Origin: Discostella pseudostelligera
Taxonomy: Eukaryota > Bacillariophyta > Thalassiosirophyceae > Thalassiosirales > Thalassiosiraceae
Direction: 5' to 3'
Assembly: GCA_036940085.1 (NCBI GenBank)
Contig: JALLBK010001114.1
Location: forward strand, 1-12,195
DNA: 12,195 bases
A program made the position numbers and the translations under genes. The notes under the pieces were generated by a model. It was not told the origin of the DNA and ran no database searches. It saw only the letters and a program-made list of their open reading frames with translations. This document shows, in pieces, positions 5,668 to 12,195 of the stretch; positions within the stretch are counted from its first letter, which is position 1; each line of letters opens with the position of its first letter.

Positions 5668-7041
5668 TCAATATCTACTGTGTCTTGGAGAAGGACTGGC
5701 ACAAATTGCCATCGTTGGTTTTGGGGACGAAGTCTTAAGTTGGCTCTTAGTACCAAGGGACATGATCTTGAGTGACTTCTTGACTAGACCGCCAAGAACA
5801 CGTCGGCTCTTTTTCGTCTTCCCGTGCGTACTAGGCGAAGGACGTCTCGTTGTCGAGGATGTTGGTGTTGGGACCTTCCCGGAAGAATTGGAAGCGCGGG
5901 GCGATTGTCGTAGCTTCACCCTTGCATCTCCAGTAGTTGTTGGAAATGCAGAAGTTCCCGAAGACGCATAGCGGCTTTGATTCTTCTTCAATATCGACAC
6001 TGGTGACAGGTTGGTGTTGCTATGGGGCGAATCAAATCCATACGTGCGAGGGGAACGATGAAAGGTAGGCGACATCATATTCACGGTAGGTCCCATTCCA
6101 GTTTCAATATTATTCATCGATGCACGGTTTGAAGACGGAGAATAGAAATAGGATCGTTGTGCCTTCTGTCTGGGGGCTCTACTTGATGATGCCACAAAAT
6201 CGTTCCAGTTGGTTTTACTCCCACCGTACTCATTAAAGGTGAAATGCTCCGATGGCATAGAACCATGTAGACTCTGAGGGATGAACGCATTACCATCACT
6301 GATGGCATATCGGGACTCCTCGAAACATTGTCGACTTTCACGCATATTATTGTCGTATGAATCTAGTGCATCCCGAGATTCCTGAACGCCGCCTCGTGTT
6401 TCTGGAAGCATCCTCCACGGATTATCTGAGGAATAGATTAGACTGTTGTCTTCCTTGGAAAAGTGACAATCTCCCATTTCCTCACCACTAACATTATTTC
6501 CACATGCCGCATCGTATGCATTTAAACACTCTCCGCGAAGAAATTCTCCCTCGGAAGCACATGCCATCCCCATGACTTCAATTCTCTCGCCCAACTGTTG
6601 TGCACTCTTGCCTAAGGTAGATGATATGTCAACGATTCCTTTATATAAATCAGCGAATTGTATGGCCCCCGAAGAATTTATGCCACAGCCGTGTCGGGGT
6701 GCCTTGGTTCTAGGTCCCCATCGAACCTTTCGCTTCTCGAATGTCGTCGTAGTGTTATCATCATCGGCGGCAATATTGCGTAGTATTGACGACGTTCTGA
6801 CCGAGTTGTCAACGACGGTTGCGTTCGTTGCGTTTGATACATCGTTATTAAATCCATCAATGACTCCAATGGATTCCAGTGACGAATCTGATTTTATGTT
6901 GAGGAGGTTCGAGCTGCTTCTATCGACATTCCTACCATTGACGCCGATGGATCCCTCGCGTCTCGTTAGTGGTTCTTCGCCTGAACGTGCAAGTAGGATC
7001 GCATCCGGACGATGGATGTTGGGTGTTTGAACCTTGTGCAT
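5668..7041 (-). CDS. Unrecognised 457-residue Ser-rich, mostly disordered protein
   Basis: I do not recognise the family. An in-frame TAG three codons upstream fixes the ATG at 7041. There is no signal peptide or membrane segment. Residues 1-100 are polar and acidic. A basic patch KRKVRWGPR lies at 103-111. Residues about 123-160 look like the only regular helix (QFADLYKGIVDISSTLGKSA and following). Residues 216-246 carry three ESR triplets. Residues 283-457 are Ser/Pro/Arg-rich with many Ser-Pro or Thr-Pro sites (SPS, SPT, SPR, SPH, SPV), typical of proline-directed kinase targets. KVRW (105-108) fits the RVxF docking motif for protein phosphatase 1. A basic amphipathic stretch lies near the C-terminus (RRVLGGLVKKSLKIMSLG, 413-430). 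It is divergent from the 839-residue gene, 492 nt apart. A regulated scaffold or cytoskeletal/membrane-peripheral protein is one possibility, but no function can be assigned. Confidence 0.75.
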   Translation of the reverse strand: MHKVQTPNIHRPDAILLARSGEEPLTRREGSIGVNGRNVDRSSSNLLNIKSDSSLESIGVIDGFNNDVSNATNATVVDNSVRTSSILRNIAADDDNTTTTFEKRKVRWGPRTKAPRHGCGINSSGAIQFADLYKGIVDISSTLGKSAQQLGERIEVMGMACASEGEFLRGECLNAYDAACGNNVSGEEMGDCHFSKEDNSLIYSSDNPWRMLPETRGGVQESRDALDSYDNNMRESRQCFEESRYAISDGNAFIPQSLHGSMPSEHFTFNEYGGSKTNWNDFVASSSRAPRQKAQRSYFYSPSSNRASMNNIETGMGPTVNMMSPTFHRSPRTYGFDSPHSNTNLSPVSILKKNQSRYASSGTSAFPTTTGDARVKLRQSPRASNSSGKVPTPTSSTTRRPSPSTHGKTKKSRRVLGGLVKKSLKIMSLGTKSQLKTSSPKPTMAICASPSPRHSRY

Positions 7042-7533
7042 ATTGTTCTATAATGTTTTGATAGAATGGAAGCTCAATGGCAATGAGTGACCACTAGCCA
7101 CCACAACACTATGTTGATGTTGGTGAAGTGGAAATCTGTGGTTCGCGTCGGAAGGAAGTTGAATTCAAGGGGCATGCCTAACTTCGAGACTCATTGTGCT
7201 AGTATAGCCTAATTTACACATCTTTGAGAAATATATCCTCGCTGATTTTCCTCTTTAGATCTATTTTTGGTACATTGTGAGAAGTATAGATACTAGTTTC
7301 TCACAATCGTCGTTGAACTTTCGCTTGTGTGGTTTGGAGTGGTTGACGGCGGCTGCGGGCGGAGGATATACACAATATTATCAATTTAACATCATGGGAG
7401 TAGGCGGTGTTTGTACAATATTTTCCTAGAGTAATCGACATTAACATCGAATGATACTACCGCACCTATCTCTCATTGGAAGTGCATAGTTTAGCAACAG
7501 CTACGCGGTAAAAACCAAGGAGGCATAGAAATA
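7042..7533. promoter_or_regulatory. Divergent promoter spacer of the two disordered-protein genes (492 nt)
   Basis: The spacer lies between ATG codons on opposite strands. Its main visible feature is the perfect inverted repeat at 7274-7307, centred almost exactly on the midpoint. No clear TATA box or protein gene is seen. Shared or coordinated regulation of both flanking genes is an inference from the arrangement. Confidence 0.55.
7274..7307. repeat. Perfect 10-bp inverted repeat with 14-nt spacer
   Basis: ATTGTGAGAA (7274-7283) is matched by TTCTCACAAT (7298-7307). The 14-nt spacer itself begins with a small symmetric element, GTAT-AG-ATAC (7284-7293). The centre (7290.5) is three bases from the middle of the divergent spacer (7287.5). 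It could be an operator-like site for a dimeric factor or a cruciform/hairpin. Confidence 0.6.
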
Positions 7534-10053
7534 ATGGTCGTGTCGACCACAACTTCGAATCCGACGCAGGGCGTCCATCCTGGCAACGATGCGGATTCCA
7601 TGTTGTTGGATATTGCCAGACAGCAGGCATTGATTAAGCAGCATGCCGCGGTATTGTCTGCTACTGGTGGTGTGGGTGGTGGTGATATTGGTCGATTAGC
7701 TCCACCCGTTGAGCAACGTTCGGACATAAATTATGTCGATGTCACACGACGTGCTGAACAGCAGCAGCAGCAGCGCGAGCCCCCGCCGCCGTCCACCACC
7801 GGCAAACCACCACTGAACAAGGCTCTGCTCATGGCACAATATTATGCCATGGCTTCAAAACTAGCCCGTCAGCAACAACAGCCCCAGCCTCCTCAACAGC
7901 CACCAAAACAAACACCCCCTCGTCCACAACGTGTCATAACACCTGGTATGATAGCTCGCCGTCCTATCGAAATGAAGCACAACATCATCATGCGTTCTGG
8001 AGGTCATAAGAAAAGCACCGACTCTGTATCGGAGAGTGTCAATACTGATGCTACTGAACACATTTACAACACTAAACTGGCGAATTCACGGCGAAAAAAA
8101 GAGACTGCTTTTCAACCCACGTTGGAACGGTCGGATACGTTTGAGCCCGTTGAATCGGTCGAGAGTACCAGTAGAGATGATAACCTTACCACCCCCAAGG
8201 AACTCAAGAAATCGCAATCAACAAAATCAGATGTTTCCAAGAATAGTCTCAAGACTGAGGCGGAGATTGTGCTCCAAAACTCTCCGAGGAACGATCGTAC
8301 CAAGCTTTTGACAATCGATAACGAGCACCTGAGTAGTGCGGGACATCCAAAAGCAGTATCAAATGCTAATCAAAAGGATTCTAAGAAACAGGTGGGACCA
8401 TCAAACGTTCCGTCAGAGGTTTCAGACTCTGGCATGACAAAAATCGCAGTCAATCTTGGGACACAATTGGAACAGATCAATTCAAAGATGGAGAACCTTC
8501 AGAAAGAGCTGATTTTGTTGGCACGGCCAGATACAATTAGTGACAAGACGAAGCATGTTCCCAGCCAGGAGTCTAAATGTGAAGATAGCATTCAGTCTCA
8601 AGAAGTCAGCAAGGGTGATAGTAAGAGCAGTGGCCAAAGTGAGAACAGCAATATGGACAGTGGTAAGAAGAAGAGTATTCGTATACCGAAGTTATCTACG
8701 AAGTACAGCAAGAGATTGGATCTGGATGGTGCGAGCAAGGATGGCGATGAGAGTGGTCTATCCCTCACCATGAATTCAACATTGAGCCATGCTGAATTCC
8801 TATCGGTTCAATCGTCCATTACGACCGATAAAGCAGCATTCAAGCAAAAACCAGGAGTTCTGAGACGTACCGCGTCATTGGTCAGGAATCCAGCGTTGGC
8901 GCTACGTCGTTCCAAAGCAGACAAGGAGCGCGAGGAGTTGACGAAGCGCATCAAGCACGCACAGACGGTAGCACGTCTTGACAATCGTAAAAAGGAGGTG
9001 TTTGACGATTGCTCGAACGACATCGTCGAAAGCGAGGACTCTCCGGACCAATGTTTTACGGGAGACATACTTATCAGAAACCGCATGCATGACACCGATG
9101 TGGTTCAATATCATTCCACGAACGGCTATGGGATGCCACATTATAATGATCTTGTGCTTGGTGCTGACTCCATGTATGAAGACACAGATATTATTCTTGA
9201 CACCACTGGTACTTTTGATCATCCGTCCACGAGGAATCAGCGAGTGATGGCTCAGCATCAAGCAACGCAAGCTCACGAATCACCATATTATGAGATAGTC
9301 ACTTCTGTTCCTTCCAAAGAAATTGCGATCCAAACTAGCCCACTTCGTAGCAACACCCCAACCGCTAGCGAAGTTGGCACATTTAACAATGTCATGGAAT
9401 CGCTTGGACTTTGTGGGGCAAGGTTTTGTATGGGGACGAGCAAGGCCATGTTGAGTTGTGCCGACTCCTGCAGTGACAATCCCAATGGGAAAAAGGTGGT
9501 GGTGAGCCAGCAGTTATCAGCTTTCGATAATGAGATGATGGCCCGTCTATCACCCAGGAATGGAGTTGTTAGGAGTACTTCTCATGCGTCACTACCCAGT
9601 ATGTTACCCCCTTATGCTGATAAGATAGAAACCGAGCTGGAGGCAGCGGGTATCTTCACAAAAGCATTATCGATGGCACTTCAGGCAACGGTTGGTGGCA
9701 ACAATCAAGATCAACAACCAACGAACTTGAATCAACAATTGTCTCGTCCTTCTAATTTACCCCAACAGAACACCAACCAACAGATGCACAGAACAAAAAA
9801 GCAAGCGTATGCTGACTTTGAAAGTATTGATGGGCGCTTTGTAAATCCGGACCATCTCCACAAGCGTAAACCGAAGCACGTTCCTCGTGACATTGCAGTG
9901 ACACCCAAAAGGAAACATCGCCATGGGAGCAAGGATGGGCAGCATCATGAAGGTGATGGGTCATCAGATCGATCCGACGACGTGAAGAAAACAAGCAAGG
10001 CACCGAAAAAGGGGTTCGGCAAATTCATGCATAAGATCGGTCTTGCGAGATGA
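7534..10053 (+). CDS. Unrecognised 839-residue Gln/Ser-rich, largely disordered protein
   Basis: I do not recognise the family. An in-frame TAG 12 codons upstream and a good start context (A at -3, G at +4) support the ATG at 7534. There is no signal peptide or membrane segment. In order: a short helical N-terminus (MLLDIARQQALIKQH, 23-37); poly-Gln (76-80) and a Gln/Pro-rich tract (113-132); a long polar region of Ser/Lys/Asp; a probable coiled coil at about 303-330 (QLEQINSKMENLQKELILL); a basic segment GVLRRTASLVRNPALALRR (441-459) containing an RRxxS-type kinase/14-3-3-like site; a charged helix at 461-489; a Cys-containing patch (LCGARFCMGTSKAMLSCADSC, 626-646); a second Gln/Asn-rich tract (722-750); a Lys/His-rich region (775-825); and a basic amphipathic end (KKGFGKFMHKIGLAR, 825-839). 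It may be a phosphoregulated scaffold. Its end converges with the next gene, 65 nt away. Confidence 0.75.
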   Translation: MVVSTTTSNPTQGVHPGNDADSMLLDIARQQALIKQHAAVLSATGGVGGGDIGRLAPPVEQRSDINYVDVTRRAEQQQQQREPPPPSTTGKPPLNKALLMAQYYAMASKLARQQQQPQPPQQPPKQTPPRPQRVITPGMIARRPIEMKHNIIMRSGGHKKSTDSVSESVNTDATEHIYNTKLANSRRKKETAFQPTLERSDTFEPVESVESTSRDDNLTTPKELKKSQSTKSDVSKNSLKTEAEIVLQNSPRNDRTKLLTIDNEHLSSAGHPKAVSNANQKDSKKQVGPSNVPSEVSDSGMTKIAVNLGTQLEQINSKMENLQKELILLARPDTISDKTKHVPSQESKCEDSIQSQEVSKGDSKSSGQSENSNMDSGKKKSIRIPKLSTKYSKRLDLDGASKDGDESGLSLTMNSTLSHAEFLSVQSSITTDKAAFKQKPGVLRRTASLVRNPALALRRSKADKEREELTKRIKHAQTVARLDNRKKEVFDDCSNDIVESEDSPDQCFTGDILIRNRMHDTDVVQYHSTNGYGMPHYNDLVLGADSMYEDTDIILDTTGTFDHPSTRNQRVMAQHQATQAHESPYYEIVTSVPSKEIAIQTSPLRSNTPTASEVGTFNNVMESLGLCGARFCMGTSKAMLSCADSCSDNPNGKKVVVSQQLSAFDNEMMARLSPRNGVVRSTSHASLPSMLPPYADKIETELEAAGIFTKALSMALQATVGGNNQDQQPTNLNQQLSRPSNLPQQNTNQQMHRTKKQAYADFESIDGRFVNPDHLHKRKPKHVPRDIAVTPKRKHRHGSKDGQHHEGDGSSDRSDDVKKTSKAPKKGFGKFMHKIGLAR

Positions 10054-10118
10054 ATGAACACAGTGTGAACGATTGTATATAAGTCGAACTCGCTCGAGTA
10101 CTTCCGATCTCACTCTCG

Positions 10119-12185
10119 CTAGTTGATGTTATTTCTCCGCCATATATTATTCCAATGTCGTTTGCGGACCCGACGGTTCTCCGTGGTTTCCTTCTCTCCC
10201 GTTATCGATGCCGCCGCCGCCTCTGCATTCCTCGCAGCTAAATACCACGACAACACATTCACACCCTCAGCGAGTAATTTCCGTTTCTCAAATTCCAATT
10301 GTCGTTGAGCCTCTAGGAGTTTATGTCTATCACGTTCGAGGTTCACTCGATCTAGATTCAAGAGGCGTAATTTATTGTTGTACATTTCAGTTCGTCGGAG
10401 ACGCTGCTGTTCGTCTTTCGAAGAGCGTTGATTGCGTGATGGTGATGATCTCGAAAATGGAAGCCTGATATTAGATAAAATTTGAAGTGGAGCCCACCGT
10501 TGGCTCGGTTCTATTCGGCTTTGACTTTTGTACAATTTTTGGATGGCATTCACAACCCTGATCGAAAGGACATGCGCTGATCTTATCACATAGACTAAAT
10601 ATCGTAAAGACCCGGTACCTGCATCCATGCAGGCGGTTGCACATTTCGAATGAGTTATTGCACGCATCAAAATGCATTGCACTGCGTAGAATGAAGCAAG
10701 CAGGGAGGTTTGTAAGGCCCGCATCGTTCGTTTAGCTGCGGCCCTCCACTTCGGTGCAATGCTCGCTTCTTCCAGAAACAGATAATCCCAACAACTTCTT
10801 ATTACGTGTGATGTTGTTCTTAGGCACGCCAGAGTGCTGCATTCGTCTTTATCGTCATTGTACAGCACATCCAAAATAGCAATCACTGCATAAAACACCG
10901 CCGAGCCCATGAGAAACATTGCACTCAGTAAATGTGCCATGGGAGCCACAATAAGCGAAATGAAGGTTGCATTCTCCCTTGGTGGAAGAGGGAGGTACGT
11001 GGATAGTAAAATATTTTGCACAGTAGATGATGCATTTTTCCAATTGACATTGCTCGAAGTAGGCGAAGAAGATGTCGCAATTACAACCATTTTATGCAAA
11101 TGGTCGAGCTTGTCGTGAAGTTGTTGCTCGAATGGTGCATCCCCTGTTTCATTTACTGATAGCTTGCTTACAATAATGTGCTTGTTATGTCCACCATTGT
11201 CCATTGCAGATGAAGCTCCAAGGACAAACGAAGCACTTGAATCAACATTGTGTTGCTTGGTATCACTCTCATCGCCATCACCACTTTCATTCTCATCACT
11301 TTCATGCTCTTGGACCATTGTCAGCTGTAGTGTTTTCCTCTCCTTCTCACTTTCAAGTTCATACTCGGCCATGGCCTTTTCAATGGCATTGGAACTGCAT
11401 GCAATCTGTCGTTGTTGAAGTCTTCGTATTCGCAATCTTTCCTCGAGCAGTGCTCGGTGGATTGCCTCATCTTTGTCAAAGAAGTTTCCACCCGTTCCAT
11501 CATGATTACACCTCACGCTACTACGTCTCCTATTCATGGAAAGTCGCAATTGCTCTGCAAGACGCGCTTGTTGGAATAAATCTGCCATTCTCGTGACCTC
11601 CTGATGATCTTCATGATCTCGTACTTCGTCATCATCAGCATCCCTTCGTGCCCCCCTCGACAATTTAGACAGTCGCAATTGTTCATCCAGACGTGCTCGT
11701 TGGAAACCCTCCAATATTCTAGATTTATCCTCCTTGGTTCGTAGTCGAGGAAGGAGGGCATCGATTAATTCCACCATGCCTGCGTCTTCATCGTTGTTGT
11801 TTTCGAAAGATTGGTCATTGTTCACGCCGTAGGGATGTATGAATCTGTCAAAAAATACGTACAGTGTTGTTGAAGTAGTAGGTGAAATTGATTGTGATTG
11901 TCGCGGTGGCTGTGGCGGAAGAATAGAGCTAGATGGCAATAATGGAAGCACCCTTCCACTTCCAATGAATGCGACGGTACATGTGCGAGGTAGAGGCAGA
12001 CATTGCACCGGCGCGCTACCCAAATAATAATAATAATAATTGAACACCACGGTCACCAGAAAAGAAAGGCGAATGCGGCTAGCACGTCGACGAGGACCAG
12101 TAGTTGATATCATCGACGACGATGTAGGCATTGCTCCCGCTCGATGCCTTGATGTTAGGGTAGTAGGTGCAGCGACGGACGTCAT
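10119..12185 (-). CDS. Unrecognised membrane/coiled-coil protein with three short helical repeats (5' end uncertain)
   Basis: This gives 688 residues from the first visible ATG at 12185. The frame stays open to the window edge, so the protein could start further upstream. I do not recognise the family. N-terminus: a basic stretch, then a hydrophobic segment with Tyr5 (about 38-56) and CTVA|FIG (69-75), which loosely recalls a signal peptide with Phe after the cleavage point, as in plastid presequences. Three repeats with core ARLxEQLRLS follow at 160-177, 203-220 and 242-258, then a Glu/Asp/Ser-rich acidic region (about 275-310). Membrane part: a strong hydrophobic block at 407-442 (one or two helices), and weaker ones at about 489-510 and 526-551. 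The C-terminal region has a Lys/Arg/Glu/Leu coiled coil (about 589-639), an Ala-rich helix and a basic tail. An organelle membrane protein with exposed helical bundles is plausible. Confidence 0.75.
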   Translation of the reverse strand: MTSVAAPTTLTSRHRAGAMPTSSSMISTTGPRRRASRIRLSFLVTVVFNYYYYYLGSAPVQCLPLPRTCTVAFIGSGRVLPLLPSSSILPPQPPRQSQSISPTTSTTLYVFFDRFIHPYGVNNDQSFENNNDEDAGMVELIDALLPRLRTKEDKSRILEGFQRARLDEQLRLSKLSRGARRDADDDEVRDHEDHQEVTRMADLFQQARLAEQLRLSMNRRRSSVRCNHDGTGGNFFDKDEAIHRALLEERLRIRRLQQRQIACSSNAIEKAMAEYELESEKERKTLQLTMVQEHESDENESGDGDESDTKQHNVDSSASFVLGASSAMDNGGHNKHIIVSKLSVNETGDAPFEQQLHDKLDHLHKMVVIATSSSPTSSNVNWKNASSTVQNILLSTYLPLPPRENATFISLIVAPMAHLLSAMFLMGSAVFYAVIAILDVLYNDDKDECSTLACLRTTSHVIRSCWDYLFLEEASIAPKWRAAAKRTMRALQTSLLASFYAVQCILMRAITHSKCATACMDAGTGSLRYLVYVIRSAHVLSIRVVNAIQKLYKSQSRIEPSQRWAPLQILSNIRLPFSRSSPSRNQRSSKDEQQRLRRTEMYNNKLRLLNLDRVNLERDRHKLLEAQRQLEFEKRKLLAEGVNVLSWYLAARNAEAAAASITGEKETTENRRVRKRHWNNIWRRNNIN
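11412..11708 (-). repeat. Three-copy internal helical repeat (ARLxEQLRL)
   Basis: Inside the 688-residue protein, GFQRARLDEQLRLSKLSR, LFQQARLAEQLRLSMNRR and IHRALLEERLRIRRLQQ are related. Copies 1 and 2 are 43 codons apart (129 nt) and copies 2 and 3 are 38 codons apart (114 nt). At DNA level, AGTCGCAATTG on the + strand begins at both 11542 and 11671, with a degraded version at 11428. The pattern suggests partial tandem duplication. Confidence 0.8.
12023..12040. repeat. (AAT)6 triplet repeat coding a Tyr5 run
   Basis: Six AAT units on the + strand read as TAT/ATT on the coding strand and give Tyr50-54 within the N-terminal hydrophobic segment of the 688-residue protein. It is a likely length-variable microsatellite. 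Confidence 0.9.
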
Positions 12186-12195
12186 GGTCAAGGTC

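Noticed and set aside
6572..7030. 152-codon plus-strand frame opposite the 457-residue gene
   Set aside because: It is the antisense of an ORF three times longer that has a clean upstream stop. There is no independent support.
1..12195. tRNA, rRNA, CRISPR arrays, transposons, viral or bacterial inserts
   Set aside because: A search by eye for tRNA B-box sequences, regularly spaced direct repeats, long terminal repeats, transposase or reverse-transcriptase motifs found nothing.

Overview
This window looks like nuclear DNA of a photosynthetic stramenopile, most probably a diatom. Two genes (2563-3296 and 3596-4189) encode proteins that begin with a short signal peptide ending in Ala followed at once by Phe (AHA|FVQ and ASA|FAP). 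This is the 'ASAFAP' bipartite signature that sends proteins into the four-membrane plastid of diatoms and relatives. Genes are compact and mostly intronless, with one clear 119-nt GT-AG intron. Short triplet repeats are frequent inside coding sequence. The assignment is inference from these traits; another ochrophyte, a cryptophyte or a haptophyte cannot be excluded.

Layout. (1) 3-1832 (+): the main part of a DDX52/Rok1-type DEAD-box RNA helicase of 18S rRNA maturation, cut at its 5' end by the window edge. (2) 1833-2562: a 730-nt spacer with a perfect CRE-type TGACGTCA site and a candidate 5'-UTR intron. (3) 2563-3296 (+): a two-exon plastid-targeted single-PDZ protein. (4) 3596-4189 (-): a plastid-targeted peroxiredoxin Q without the usual resolving cysteine, convergent with the PDZ gene. 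(5) 4190-4583: a divergent spacer with a perfect 16-bp palindrome near its centre. (6) 4584-5210 (+): a small unrecognised protein with a long hydrophobic hairpin-like segment. (7) 5211-5667: a convergent spacer with G-runs. (8) 5668-7041 (-) and 7534-10053 (+): two large, unrecognised, mostly disordered Ser-rich proteins, divergently arranged around a 492-nt spacer whose centre holds a perfect 10-bp inverted repeat. Both end in a short basic amphipathic segment. (9) 10119-12185 (-): an unrecognised membrane/coiled-coil protein with three copies of a short helical repeat, whose stop codon lies 65 nt from that of the 839-residue gene.

The genes do not form an obvious pathway. The order alternates strands (+ + - + - + -), giving two divergent spacers (4190-4583 and 7042-7533) that could act as shared promoters. 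No tRNA, rRNA, CRISPR array or transposable element was seen. The least explained material is the divergent disordered pair and the repeat-bearing membrane protein at 5668-12185.
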